This document shows, piece after piece, positions 26,381 to 54,957 of a stretch of 64,000 nucleotides of DNA; the stretch's first letter is position 1, and each line of letters starts with the position of its first letter. This stretch comes from Tomocerus qinae. Lineage: Eukaryota > Arthropoda > Collembola > Entomobryomorpha > Tomoceridae. The stretch covers positions 11,532,001 through 11,596,000 of the forward strand of contig CM034548.1 in NCBI GenBank assembly GCA_020055645.1, written 5' to 3'. Below the pieces are notes generated by a model that was not told the origin of the DNA, ran no database searches, and saw only the letters and a list, made by a program, of their open reading frames with translations. The position numbers and the translations under genes were made by a program.

Positions 26381-26868
26381 CTAATCTTTAATGACTGAGT
26401 CAAAAGAAGATTTTGAAATCTGAAAAACTTTGATTATCCTTTCGAACAGAAGAAATTCTCTACTCCTTCGCACTTTATCTCCCTTTAAGATTGTGAAAAT
26501 GATTAATATTTCATGTGCATGCTCTTTAGTTGTAAACGTGGAAGCAACTGCAGCCTGCTCTTCCAATAAATGTATCACCAGCCTAATCAAATTGGCGTCA
26601 CCAGCCAGACGAATTTTACTGCCGTATTTAAGCGTGAGAATAAGTCTTGGTGATTGTTTGCATAGCTTAGTAGCAAACTTTATAGCTTTGTAATTAAGGA
26701 TAGATACTCCGTCAATAACAGATATAGATTGGCGTGAATTTTATCGGGAAAGGAGCACAGCAGCATCATATAGTGCAAAAGAATATTGTGCATGTGAGTT
26801 GGAAGTGTTGAAGGTAACACGTCATACTCATCTCGTATTGCGTTTAAGTGTCTTGTCCGAGATTGCAT
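26381..26868 (-). pseudogene. Frameshifted helical ORF pair, unrecognised
   Basis: Two overlapping minus-strand frames each look protein-like. Frame A (26868-26680) starts with ATG and gives a Leu-rich helical segment (NILLHYMMLLCSFPDK, LYLLLTEYLSLI). Frame B (26740-26381) gives another helical segment (NYKAIKFATKLCKQSP, LIRLVIHLLEEQAAVAS, FLLFERIIKVFQ) ending in TAA. Continuity of character across the overlap suggests one ARM/HEAT-like coding sequence broken by a frameshift. An intron too short to recognise, or an assembly error, could give the same picture. Frame A's ATG lies at the edge of a 45-bp inverted repeat shared with 27270-27314. It could be a decayed relative, or a terminal exon of another gene upstream of the five-exon gene. 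Confidence 0.35.
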
Positions 26869-27314
26869 GGAAACACAGGCGTTGTGACTTTACAGGAGCC
26901 GGGAATCACTGGAGGAGTGGAATTATTCCGGTTCCAAAAGTCGTGCAAGTAAACTTGTGCGTGTAGTTAAGAACCATAACTGGCCTTCTTAACACATTTT
27001 AATGTTGTTAAACATAAATGCATTCTAGATTTACATAACATGTAGAAATAATATGTTGATAACAATCAATTTTTAAAGTCTAAAGCAATTAAAACTTGGG
27101 TTTATGATTAAAATATAGAAATATTAACTTAATAAATATTAAAGTACAATTGAATTGAAGTTGTACATAGTAAATTGAAATAATAGATGTATTAGATGCT
27201 GGTTTCCAGCATTAGTTAGCCTACACAAGCTTAATACCATACCACTGCAAGCGGCGGTATTTGCACAGCTCCGGTGATTCCCGTCACCTGCAAAGTCGCA
27301 TCGCCTGTGTTTCC
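26869..27314. repeat. 45-bp inverted repeat pair, possible MITE
   Basis: The arm at 26869-26913 is the inverted copy of 27270-27314, with 39 of 45 positions matching. Shared words include GGAAACACAGGCG and CGGGAATCAC. The arms enclose about 356 bases of AT-rich DNA. No target duplication was found outside the arms, so this may be a decayed MITE or an inverted local duplication. Confidence 0.65.
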
Positions 27315-30300
27315 CTGTCACCCTTTTCCGATAGTGCTGACACAGAAAAATCAACTACAATTCTACAGACAGACGTGTGATTCATAATTCGAAAACAACA
27401 GCCAAGTCGTTAGCCCTAAGTGTCGAATTGCGGCGATTGTCTTGGACTGGCAGTTGGCAGAGTCCTTGGGAGAGGAAAATAATATGCGTACGTGTTCAAT
27501 ATTTAACAAAGCGACATGTACAGTACCTTATATAACAAAATACTCACAATTTATTTATTGCTTTAATTACGTGGTAGTGTTATAGTTACACTTACAAATA
27601 TCAGTTGCGTAATACTTATTAAATAGTTGGTAATGGTATTGGTGTTCTATTAGTACGATATTATCCCTCAATGTATTGCAGTCGTAATTATCAGTTTCGA
27701 TTTTATTGGTCGTCTTTAGCACACAACTGTAAAACGAAGACACTACTTACACTATAACAACATGCTTCAATACAAGTAAATAAATGTCGATGCATAAAGG
27801 AATACAACTAAACACATAAATAGATCCCTAACAATATTAATATAACAATATTAAGTATAATTTCATAAAATTTCTCACAGGGTATGTCTATAGACAAACA
27901 AGACGAAGAACAATAATATTACTATTGGAGATTATGCTAGCGTTGATGTGGCTTATCCTTAAAATACGAAAAATACATAAGGTGCAGAAATACAATCACA
28001 AATACGGTAGGAAAGGAATGTCTGTAAAAGTAAAACACAATGAGTTGGAAAATACTAAACAAACGAGAAAGAGTATTACAATTCGGTTGTCGGTGTATAA
28101 TATTATGTTGGTATACAATATTTAGGCTATTTAATATCCACAAGACCCAGGTACACCTACCCTACAAATCCATAATTCACAACTATTTATTGTAAAATTT
28201 CAGAACAACAGTTACTCAAAGCCCAATTAGCATTTTTACTATTTGCTTGTTATTCACGGTTTATTTCGTTGTGTAACATGAAAGAAACAATCCACAACAT
28301 TTTACATGGTCACTATGATTCGGACATTTAGTATTACTTCACATTTATTTGGATTTCATGCACGTTTTAAGCTCACATTAATAACATTTTATGCTCAGAT
28401 TTTCAAACTATGTAGTTTAGATATAAACTAATAGTAGTATTTTTTTTACTTCGTGGCACTTTTGTAGTCTATGAATTAAGTCATTTAAAATCCGAATATT
28501 GTACCATGCAGTACTAAGTATTTGCATTAAACAAACACTAATAACCTGTTAAAATGGAAAAGACTTAAGTATTACATGATAAATACAAGATACAGTAGCT
28601 ATAAGGGATCGTTCATTTCAATTTGGATCCAGAAATCTTTGAGTATACCGATTGAAATGATAATGTACCATTTTAAGTTATGTTATGTTAACCCTTGCTA
28701 TACCATAATATCCTTCAACAGTGATTCTAAGTCATATAGAGTACTAAGAATCGATTATAATATGTGGCCGTTTGAATAACAAACGTTCTCATTCCCATTA
28801 CATTAAAATTTATTTGATATATCTGAAGATTTTTCCATTGTATACATTGCCCCAACATACGTAAGCCATCGATCATTACGACTAAAATCATAAGTGATAT
28901 TGACGATTCCGTATGGTATGACAAGGGTTAATAACGCTATAAAGAATCTTTGTTGTCATTCGACATCAACTACTTATAAACCTTATTAATACCATTTGCT
29001 GACAGATATTAATACAATTATAGGCAGAATACTGCTTAAATACAAACAAGTGTTGAGATGTGTTCAATAATACCTTCGATTAACTTATTTTAAAAGTTAA
29101 GTCTCGGTGCAGTTGTAATTACATCATTGTATCTGTAATAAGAAGTTACAGTCAAAGGGAAAGAGTTCGTAATATGGTCCATATTTCAGAATAATATATG
29201 CGTTTCCATTCTAAGGTTTCATATTGAACAAAATCATAGATTTGCTTTTCTCATAGAAATAGTAAACACCCATTTGCTAAATCGAGTAATATTCCAGCAA
29301 TAAAACTTTAAGAAAATGTTTGCAAGGGTCAAGTTTTCGAATAAATAGACTGTAAGTATTAAAATTATCCACGAATACAAATGTTTAAATTTCCAAAACG
29401 TTTTCAACAAATGGAGTTGGAAATTTTATGAGACAAAACAAAAGTGAAACTTTCATTTTAATTGTTCATAATTTTTCGTCCTCCATTTATAAAGCAAGAC
29501 TTTACTTGGGTACATTTTTCAAAAATCAATGCTGTAAATATGACAAGCTGGACAAGAGTGAACTCCTTCTACAAATGGCATTTAATACTCATATTCCAGC
29601 ACCAAAAGACTTCTAATGTAATCTCAAACTACAAATACTGATCAAGGAGTATAGTATAAATAGTATTAAGTTACAGTCCGAGGTGAAATAGATATAGGCA
29701 CCTAAATCTCATTGTCAATATATTGCAGGTTAATATTTTCAAATGACATTTATATATAAATTGCCACTACACGATAGTTCAAATTTATAATACCATAAAT
29801 AACATATCTTTCAATACTGCTGACCAAAACTTTGAAGAATCCATAATGAATACAAAAGGCCTATAATATCTGCAATCATAATATAATTTGTGATTTTGTG
29901 ACCCTAGGTAAGTATTTGATTATTACCAATGGTTAATTTGGGCGGAGTCAGTCCTATTGAGCCTTATTGTTCTTATAAAGCTGAAGATTCAATTGCTGAG
30001 GAAAGGGACGCGACAACTTATAATTTAATAATACAGTCAAGTTAATTTTAAATTATAGGACAGTATACTATACAAATGCAGGAAGTAGCAATCTTGAAAA
30101 ATACACCGTATACTATGTCTAACATATTTGACGTCGGTGTCTAATACGGCCGGAGACTGATATTCAACATCTTAAAAATGCCTAGTGCCGGTATCAATTA
30201 TTGTTTCTTGCTTTTTCAAATATAATATCACCAGCAATAGCTAATGAAACTCAGACGATCATAAATCTGTATATCATATTATTTTCTGCAGTTGTAAGTA

Positions 30301-31677
30301 CATCTAGTCATACTGAAAGCTAAAAATAAATGACTAATGCTGCATTTCTCATTCTTCTGGTTTATCATTTAGTGCTTTTTGTCCTATGTATTATGTCATA
30401 TTCACTTCGAAGCTTAATTTTGTTCGGTGTATTTCACCTAAATGGTATTGAATAGGCACTCTACTTAATTAATCTTTTATGAAGTTTAAATTGTTCAATT
30501 AAAATAAGACAGATAAGTGATGTCAAGACAAAATTACTAAAACAATAATTGAAAAATAAAATTTTAAGTTTTCCTGACAAATAAGTACTTGTTTTGCTTT
30601 TAGACTATTCTTCGTCTTCAATAAACAAAAGGCGATTGATTTTAAATGGGTATTGTTTTCCGAACAATTCCCATTTTTAAGAGTAGACATACGTTAACTG
30701 TGTAAACTATTTCATTATTCACTATTACGCAATCTGTGTAATTGGAACAAAAATAATTTTACGATTGTAGTGAAGTGTGACTATATAGTGTGTATGCGTA
30801 CTGTAAATACTGTAAACTTGCTTAACTACTTAAGATTAAAAAAATCTTAAAATTTTATAGCTGCAAATAGTTAAAATATAGAATATAAATAAACTGTATA
30901 AAATTGACGCATTAATTAGCTTGAAATTCTTGGTCCTTTGTTGTCCCGTGTTAGAGCATCTCTGTTACTATTTTCGAACTGCTAGTAGCTAACAAGTACA
31001 AATTATGCAAATTCTGTGGCCACTGTAACAATAACAAATCGAATACAGTTCGGCAGGACTTTAACTCCTAACTAAGGCTTACATCTACATAATCGATATA
31101 GTTACAATGTATATTTTTCGATCCGCTTCACAGTCTTTGTTCAACTCTTTTACAAAATTCATGACATGATAAATTCATTTAGAAAAAGATCTGTTTATGC
31201 TTTTAGGGTGTAAAAGCGACAAGATAAGCTTGCATTAAATCTATTCATTGATAAGTCATAGATTACTAAATAGTTAGTTAGGTATGTGGCTGAAGCTTTA
31301 GAAAGTTTAAAAATTACACAATGATAGCTAATTTTTGTATTGCCGATTCTTCCATACCTAACTATACAATTGTCTTTCACATCTTTAATTCTTGTAGTTT
31401 TCATAGCAGTCTGTGTGTACAATACCTTTTATCAGCACAATAATTGAATGAATACTTGTTAAAACGGGTACTTACTATATACCTACTGTTTATGTAGAAC
31501 TTAAATGTGTAAAATACGAGGAGGGCATAACTAGTACTTATTAGGCGTATTTATACAGACTGTCATTTACTTTAACCCTTCGGTGCAAATGTTTGTGTTC
31601 CAACATTCAACCTAAACAAGATAAAATTACATTACTTTTGGAAACATTCTACTCAACACAATATATATACATCCCCT
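27315..31677. other. Intergenic, no supported gene
   Basis: Very AT-rich. The open frames are short and overlap on both strands without domain signatures or splice context. I see no repeat, RNA gene or regulatory site that I can support. Confidence 0.6.
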
Positions 31678-31683
31678 TTAATA
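31678..31683 (-). other. Candidate polyadenylation signal (ATTAAA)
   Basis: ATTAAA on the minus strand, about 47 bases downstream of the LIM kinase stop codon at 31730. A short 3' UTR would result. Variant hexamers are common in AT-rich DNA, so this is tentative. Confidence 0.35.
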
Positions 31684-31729
31684 TTAGGCGTTATTTGTAT
31701 TTGGTTATATATTAATTACTCTTAATTAA

Positions 31730-49439
<17,710 letters not shown>

Positions 49440-50421
49440 CTGTCAGATTCATTACAGCAGCATTAGACGCAATGTTAGAAAAAATTGAAAGGGCCAGTAA
49501 CAAAAAACCTGTTAAACTTAATAGGCAATTTCTAAACAATTCTTACACAAACAAACACAACACAAAAAGTCAAAATAACTCGTCTTCATAAAACCAGGAA
49601 TGGTTTATCCATCTCATATTTAGGCACAGAGTAAGAATGCCCATTTTGTGGACATTACTGATTAATAAAATATCCAATAATCTAAATTTAATTTAATTTG
49701 TAAATTGGATAGAGGACTAAATCAGAAAGTCAATTGACAGGGAAATGTACATGAATGTAAGTAAATCTATAAGGCTAAAGCTTACACATTATTACAACAT
49801 TATAAGGTAAAATATTATATGTATATTATAAATGTATTAGGATGTTTCAGTTATATTCTATTCTATCTGTATTTAGAGACTTGAAAACTTTATAAGAGTT
49901 GCTGTGATACGGCTCTACACTCTATCTATAATGTGTTGTCTACTGCACCATATTTCTTTCCATCTAACTACGGTATACCTATATGTATACCTGGAATAAT
50001 CCTGTGTAACTTATAATAAGGCTACAACAAGTATAAGTATAAGCACAGTGGATTAACCCGACTAAGACGCTATGGAAGGGGAACAGATATTATTATTATC
50101 ATTTAATTTTGTTCAAGCATAATTATTTTTGGTAGTATTTATTCGGCATTGTAGCAAGACAGCAATGAACGTGGGCTCAGCAATTTAGCTCCCCACATAA
50201 TCGAAGGAAAGAAGAAAATTATAGTCTCAAAAAGCAGAAATAGTCTATTTAATCCAATATATTTTGATGAGACCCTGCCGAATTTTTTTTGGCTGCGACT
50301 CTTCATTTAACATACACTACGTTATAAGTAAATAAATATAAGGACAAAGGATATTATTTACATTTTGGCCATGCATGGTTATTTAGCTAATTTCAGATAA
50401 ATGTTGGGGTCCAACACAATT

Positions 50422-50474
50422 TATCTTTGTACTGAAGGACATTGTGTAACACAATGTCCTTCAGTACAAAGATA
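50422..50474. repeat. Perfect 26-bp inverted repeat with 1-nt spacer
   Basis: Left arm 50422-50447 (begins TATCTTTGTACTG, ends GACATTGTGT), a single A at 50448, and right arm 50449-50474 as the exact reverse complement. It is long and perfect against an AT-rich, otherwise unstructured background. It could form a cruciform or hairpin RNA; a fold-back assembly or cloning artefact is also possible. Confidence 0.97.
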
Positions 50475-50584
50475 GTCTACGAGAAAAATGCATACTATTA
50501 CATTAATACATCGCAATGGTATTCATGAAAGAGGTCCTATGAAAAAACCACAAACTTCAGAATTTCATGGCTTCCTATATTACC

Positions 50585-50786
50585 CTATTCAGCGATCTTT
50601 TCCAGCTCATTTTTATTCCTAATATTGGTCTTTCGTTCGGGGCTGACGAAGCAGTGAGCTATGAGTAAATAGTTCACAGAAATCAGTACACCAGGCCAAT
50701 TGGTGGTGAGTGGTGGTTCTCCAGTCACGATTCCTTCACAGCTCAATGCTTCGCTAGCCACGAACAAAAGATCAAATAATAGAATT
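50585..50786 (-). CDS. Possible short exon, unrecognised
   Basis: A minus-strand frame of about 65 codons ends with TAG at 50585. Its G+C content (about 45-53 percent in 50641-50760) is above that of its surroundings. A possible acceptor with a fair pyrimidine tract (TTGATCTTTTGTTCGTGGCTAG) lies near 50756-50777. The encoded sequence includes GEPPLTTNWPGVLISVNYLL and a Lys/Glu-rich end. I do not recognise it. It has no ATG of its own and its phase does not connect to the first visible LIM kinase exon. Confidence 0.22.
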
Positions 50787-52318
50787 TAACAATTATATTC
50801 TTTACTAGAAATAAGCCCGTCCTACGGACTCGAAATATTGTAATTATTCTTGCGCCTGCGTAGTTACACGAAGTTCATCTTTTACATTTATACATTATCA
50901 CGGAAATTTTTCATTGCGCAACTCCACTTTAAGATTATTTTATGGGTATGGGTATATATATGGGTATGATTGGCTGATTTTAAGAATTAAAAAATTACTT
51001 TGTTATAGAAAAATATAATATCATATCCTTAAAATGAGAGGTAGCAGTTTTTCGAGCCATCTAGTCCTTAAGTCAAAAATGCACCTTCATTCAGAACTGA
51101 TGTAAGATCCCTTATCGGACGTTGTGAAGGGTCGACAACTGCATTCACGTTACGTATACGAGGGTTAACAAAGGCTAAGTCAAACAGTGAAAGAACTTAA
51201 GGTTGCCTGAATCATAATTATAGTACGAAATCAGCATTTGTAGCCGTATCGTATATTTATTTTCTCACACTTCTTCATAGAAAATCTTTTCCCAGCTTTC
51301 TTCTCTTTGATTGAGTGATAGGTGTAGCAGAAACACACTACATACTATACATTCGAAACTCTATTTATGGGCAACTTATTTCAAAACGAGGTGCCTTAAA
51401 AAACGAAAATAAAATATTTGCCAAGGATGTAATGGTTTAACTCTTTACACACAACGGAAAATTCCATTATGCTGTATTTCTCCCACTTCCAACAATATTA
51501 AAGTTTGAATATTAAATCCTAAGATGATTAAGGGAGAAGGCAAGGGTCGCAAATTATCCTGGCCAAATATTATGGTAATAAAAACACTATCAGACTTCTG
51601 GTCCCCACTGGGGACAAGCTATCTAGTGCATCTTCGATGAGGTAGCCTTAAGCTTTTATGGATTAAGCTCTTTCCATGTTATTTTGTACCATGTATTAGT
51701 ACAAGCTTATACATATAAATCTGTCTCTATCTCAATCCTATTAGTTAGTTAGGCATATAATAGCAACAGCACAATAGCACATAACTTAATAAGGTAGGTA
51801 TAATATAGACAATAATTTTCTAAGACCTCATAATGTCATAATATAGTAAATATGTGCCCTCTCCCTTAGAAATTCTCATTGTCCGCGTATTATTCTTCGA
51901 AAGTAAGCTCGTAGAGTCCCTGCAGATGGGACGGTATGTTCCATTTTACGAATTTATTTGCCCTGTTGCTGATGCTTTTCCGAACATATTGACCGCTAAA
52001 TCTTCAATAGGTAGAACTTTAATTCGCATATGCACGAGTTATGTTTTACATCTACATTACTAAAGTGTAGGTTGTTTTCAGTGTTACTGTCATATCTTTG
52101 CAGACCAAAAATTGGTTCAAAATTATAGAACAACTTCATGACAAGTCTTTTGTGACAACCCAGACTGAAGTTCTTAGCTTCATCACTTATAGAATTCAAG
52201 TTATAATATTACGGAGATAAAAGAAAACAGCAGACTGCCGTGAACGATTACACTGTGACACCGCAATTTTGTTACTAAACTCAACCAAAAATATAATTTA
52301 ATTCAACAAAACAACATC

Positions 52319-54852
52319 ATGGATTCCGACAGTACTCCAGGAACAGGTCGTGGCCGAGGACGAGGCAGAGGTCGAGGACGAGGCAGAGGTCGTGGTAGGG
52401 GCAGGGGCCGAGGAAGGCCAAAGAAAATGGTAATCTTGATTATTATTCTTAGTAATTAATTTTTAAATTTTCATGAATATGTCGTGTTCTTCAGCGTTTT
52501 GTTGGTAGCAGAAATAGGTCAGCTCGCCAGCTCAATAAATTATGACAGATGGAAACGAAAAGCTCAAGTTTTAAAACAAAAGCGATGTAAAGTTGCTTCA
52601 ACTCATGAAAGACGTACTATGAATATGAAATCTGATTTGAAAGCTAGTTACGATAACTTGAATGAGTATGTAATAGATATAAATACTTGGATTTGAAAAT
52701 TTCTACACATAAATGAGGCGAATTTCATATTTCTCTACTTCTTACTGTCATAAAATGCATGAAAATCAAAACGTGACTTATGAATGACTTATGAAATGAA
52801 ATTGCCTTGAACATTGCGTGACTTCACTTGATGAATTAAATATGACGTGACTTAATTCATGATCCAGCGTTGAGACTCATAGTCAAAAGAGACATTTAAT
52901 TGACTTGTTTTTAGTTAACCTGAGTTGCCTGTAGTGGCAATTCCTTACTTTGCTTTTGGTGTGAGTAAATAAATATATTTACACAATTCTTTGTTTTTAT
53001 AAACATGTGTAAGTTTTGGAATTTTTATTTGTCTGGGTTTTAGATAATTGAGAGCGATGAAGAGGAACAAATAGAAACCAGTGAAACAATTGATAACATG
53101 GTAGAAATTATTGACGAGCCGTCTAATTTATCAAGTAAGAAAACTTATGTAACGAATTCCCTTAAGTTCATCTAGTATTTTTGAAAAAGGCAAACAAAGA
53201 AAACATATTTACTTTTGGTGGAAACCTGCCAAGACTTCCCAATAGCACTCTCGTCATAAATGTAAAAATATTTGGCATTTTATATATAGTGTCATGTTTT
53301 GCAGTGAAACTTTATTGACTTTTTGATCATTTTTTATTTATTCCTTATCTTGAAGTTCTAGAAGAGGAATAAAATATTATCTATATTTTTTTGGGAAATT
53401 AAATCAAATATTTTGAGTTCATTTTCATCCATTATAGCTGTACATCTTAAAGTGAGTTTCATTTTAAAAGACATATGATGGGCATAAGGCATAATATCTG
53501 CGATTCGTGTATATTACATTAAAGATGCTTACTTATTGTGTTCCCTTATTTATCAAATACAATGTATCAATATTTTTTAATCTACTTATACGGCGGCTTA
53601 AGTACAACTCATGCACTGAATGCAATATCTTATGCAATGCATATTTTGAACTATAATTACAGATCCTACTTCATCCGATCCGTTCTCAACGCTAGACATT
53701 ACAATTGGCTCCAAATCTACTGATAAAGAACCAGGAACTTTGAGCGTCGAATGTGAATGTATGCATAACAATTGAAATTATTGAATTAAATAAAATAGTA
53801 AAAAAAATATTTACAGAAGCTGAACTTTATAAACTAATCAAATAATATGGATAATAACGCATAGGTACTATTGTATAATGTGGAGTAGTTTTAAATAATG
53901 AAATATGACTTTTATATTTTAGTTAATATCGACGATGACATTTCCACTCTGGTTCCGCCTACATTTTCGACTATTCCTAAAGGCCCTCCTCAACCGATGG
54001 TTGATCTCCAATGGAATCATCAGTACCATTCTATTGCAGAAAAGTTACCAAACCCAAATATTCATATGTGCGAAAGGTGTCAAAGACCAATACGTCTCTA
54101 CGGCAGGATGGTAATATTAACCAAACCTCCTAAATACAGTTTTAGTTTTTTAATTGAATCATATAGTTGGTTTTTTTTACTTTTTAATAGGCTATAACCA
54201 TTTTTATTTTTACTGCAAATAGATTCCATGTAAACATGTGTTCTGCCACGCTTGTGCCATTTTGCAAGGAGATCATTGCTCACGCTGCTCAGACAAAGTC
54301 CACAGAATTGAAATGGCCCATTTGGGTAGTGTCTTCATGTGCCATCATGAAGGTAAAAAGAACACGATTATTTATTATGAGAAACCTGCTTACAATAAAG
54401 AATTACATTCAGAATAGTCAGTAAGGATAACAATATATTTCCATCTTACAGGGAGTCGTTATGGTTATGAAGGATGTCGAAGGACTTATTTATCTCATCG
54501 GGACTTACAAGCTCACATAAATCATCGTCACAAACCAAGGAATACTGTCTCTACATCGGGCGATATATTAAATTCCAATATTTCACATGAATCTTCGCAA
54601 AGTCATCATTCCCACTCTAGCCTCCAATCCGGACGGCAGCCAATTCCTGTTGTTCATTCTTCGAGGTCAAACTTAATATCGGTACCCCTTCAAGGCAACA
54701 CGATGAGAGCGAAAGCTGACTCGTCTCATTCAATGTTTGGTACAAGTCCAGAATCTTCGGCGTCATCATCTACTGGTTCACGATACGACCGGAAAAATTA
54801 TCAACACGGTTATTCTCGAGGAAATTCCAACTGGACCTTTAGACAATTTTGA
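52319..54852 (+). CDS. CBLL1: Hakai/CBLL1-like E3 ubiquitin ligase, complete, six exons
   Basis: Exons 52319-52429 (ATG), 53044-53134, 53663-53752, 53923-54110, 54223-54352 and 54452-54852 join in frame to 336 residues. An alternative donor 6 bases later in exon 3 is also in frame. The N-terminus is a run of Arg-Gly pairs ending GRGRPKKM, an AT-hook-like core. An acidic stretch (ESDEEEQ) and a conserved lead-in (DLQWNHQY) follow. The RING finger is [37 protein letters not shown]. The Hakai-specific zinc finger follows (MCHHEGS...[20 protein letters not shown]). The tail is Ser/His-rich. Known family roles are ubiquitination of tyrosine-phosphorylated targets such as E-cadherin through the HYB domain, and stabilising the m6A writer complex with Virilizer/WTAP in flies. 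The start is the first ATG of an exon with an A/C-rich leader. Confidence in family is high. Confidence 0.95.
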
Positions 54853-54951
54853 CGGCAGTAGTTAAGTTCTGGCTCATTAGTGGGCCAGGACTTTAGTCCC
54901 TATTCCCTGGTATGCCTACATACAATTATCATATTTTCCTAAATGGATACG

Positions 54952-54957
54952 AATAAA
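54952..54957 (+). other. Polyadenylation signal of Hakai-like gene (AATAAA)
   Basis: AATAAA about 100 bases after the stop codon. A second run (CCAATAAAAATAAAAG) occurs near 55072, so alternative 3' ends are possible. Confidence 0.5.

Larger units (their letters stand above)
49440..52318. other. Intergenic between LIM kinase and Hakai (head to head)
   Basis: The two genes point away from each other. The first LIM domain expected for a LIM kinase was looked for on the minus strand here and not found. The interval contains a 53-bp palindrome and a short GC-richer minus-strand frame, both listed separately. Otherwise it is AT-rich with no supported feature. Confidence 0.5.
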
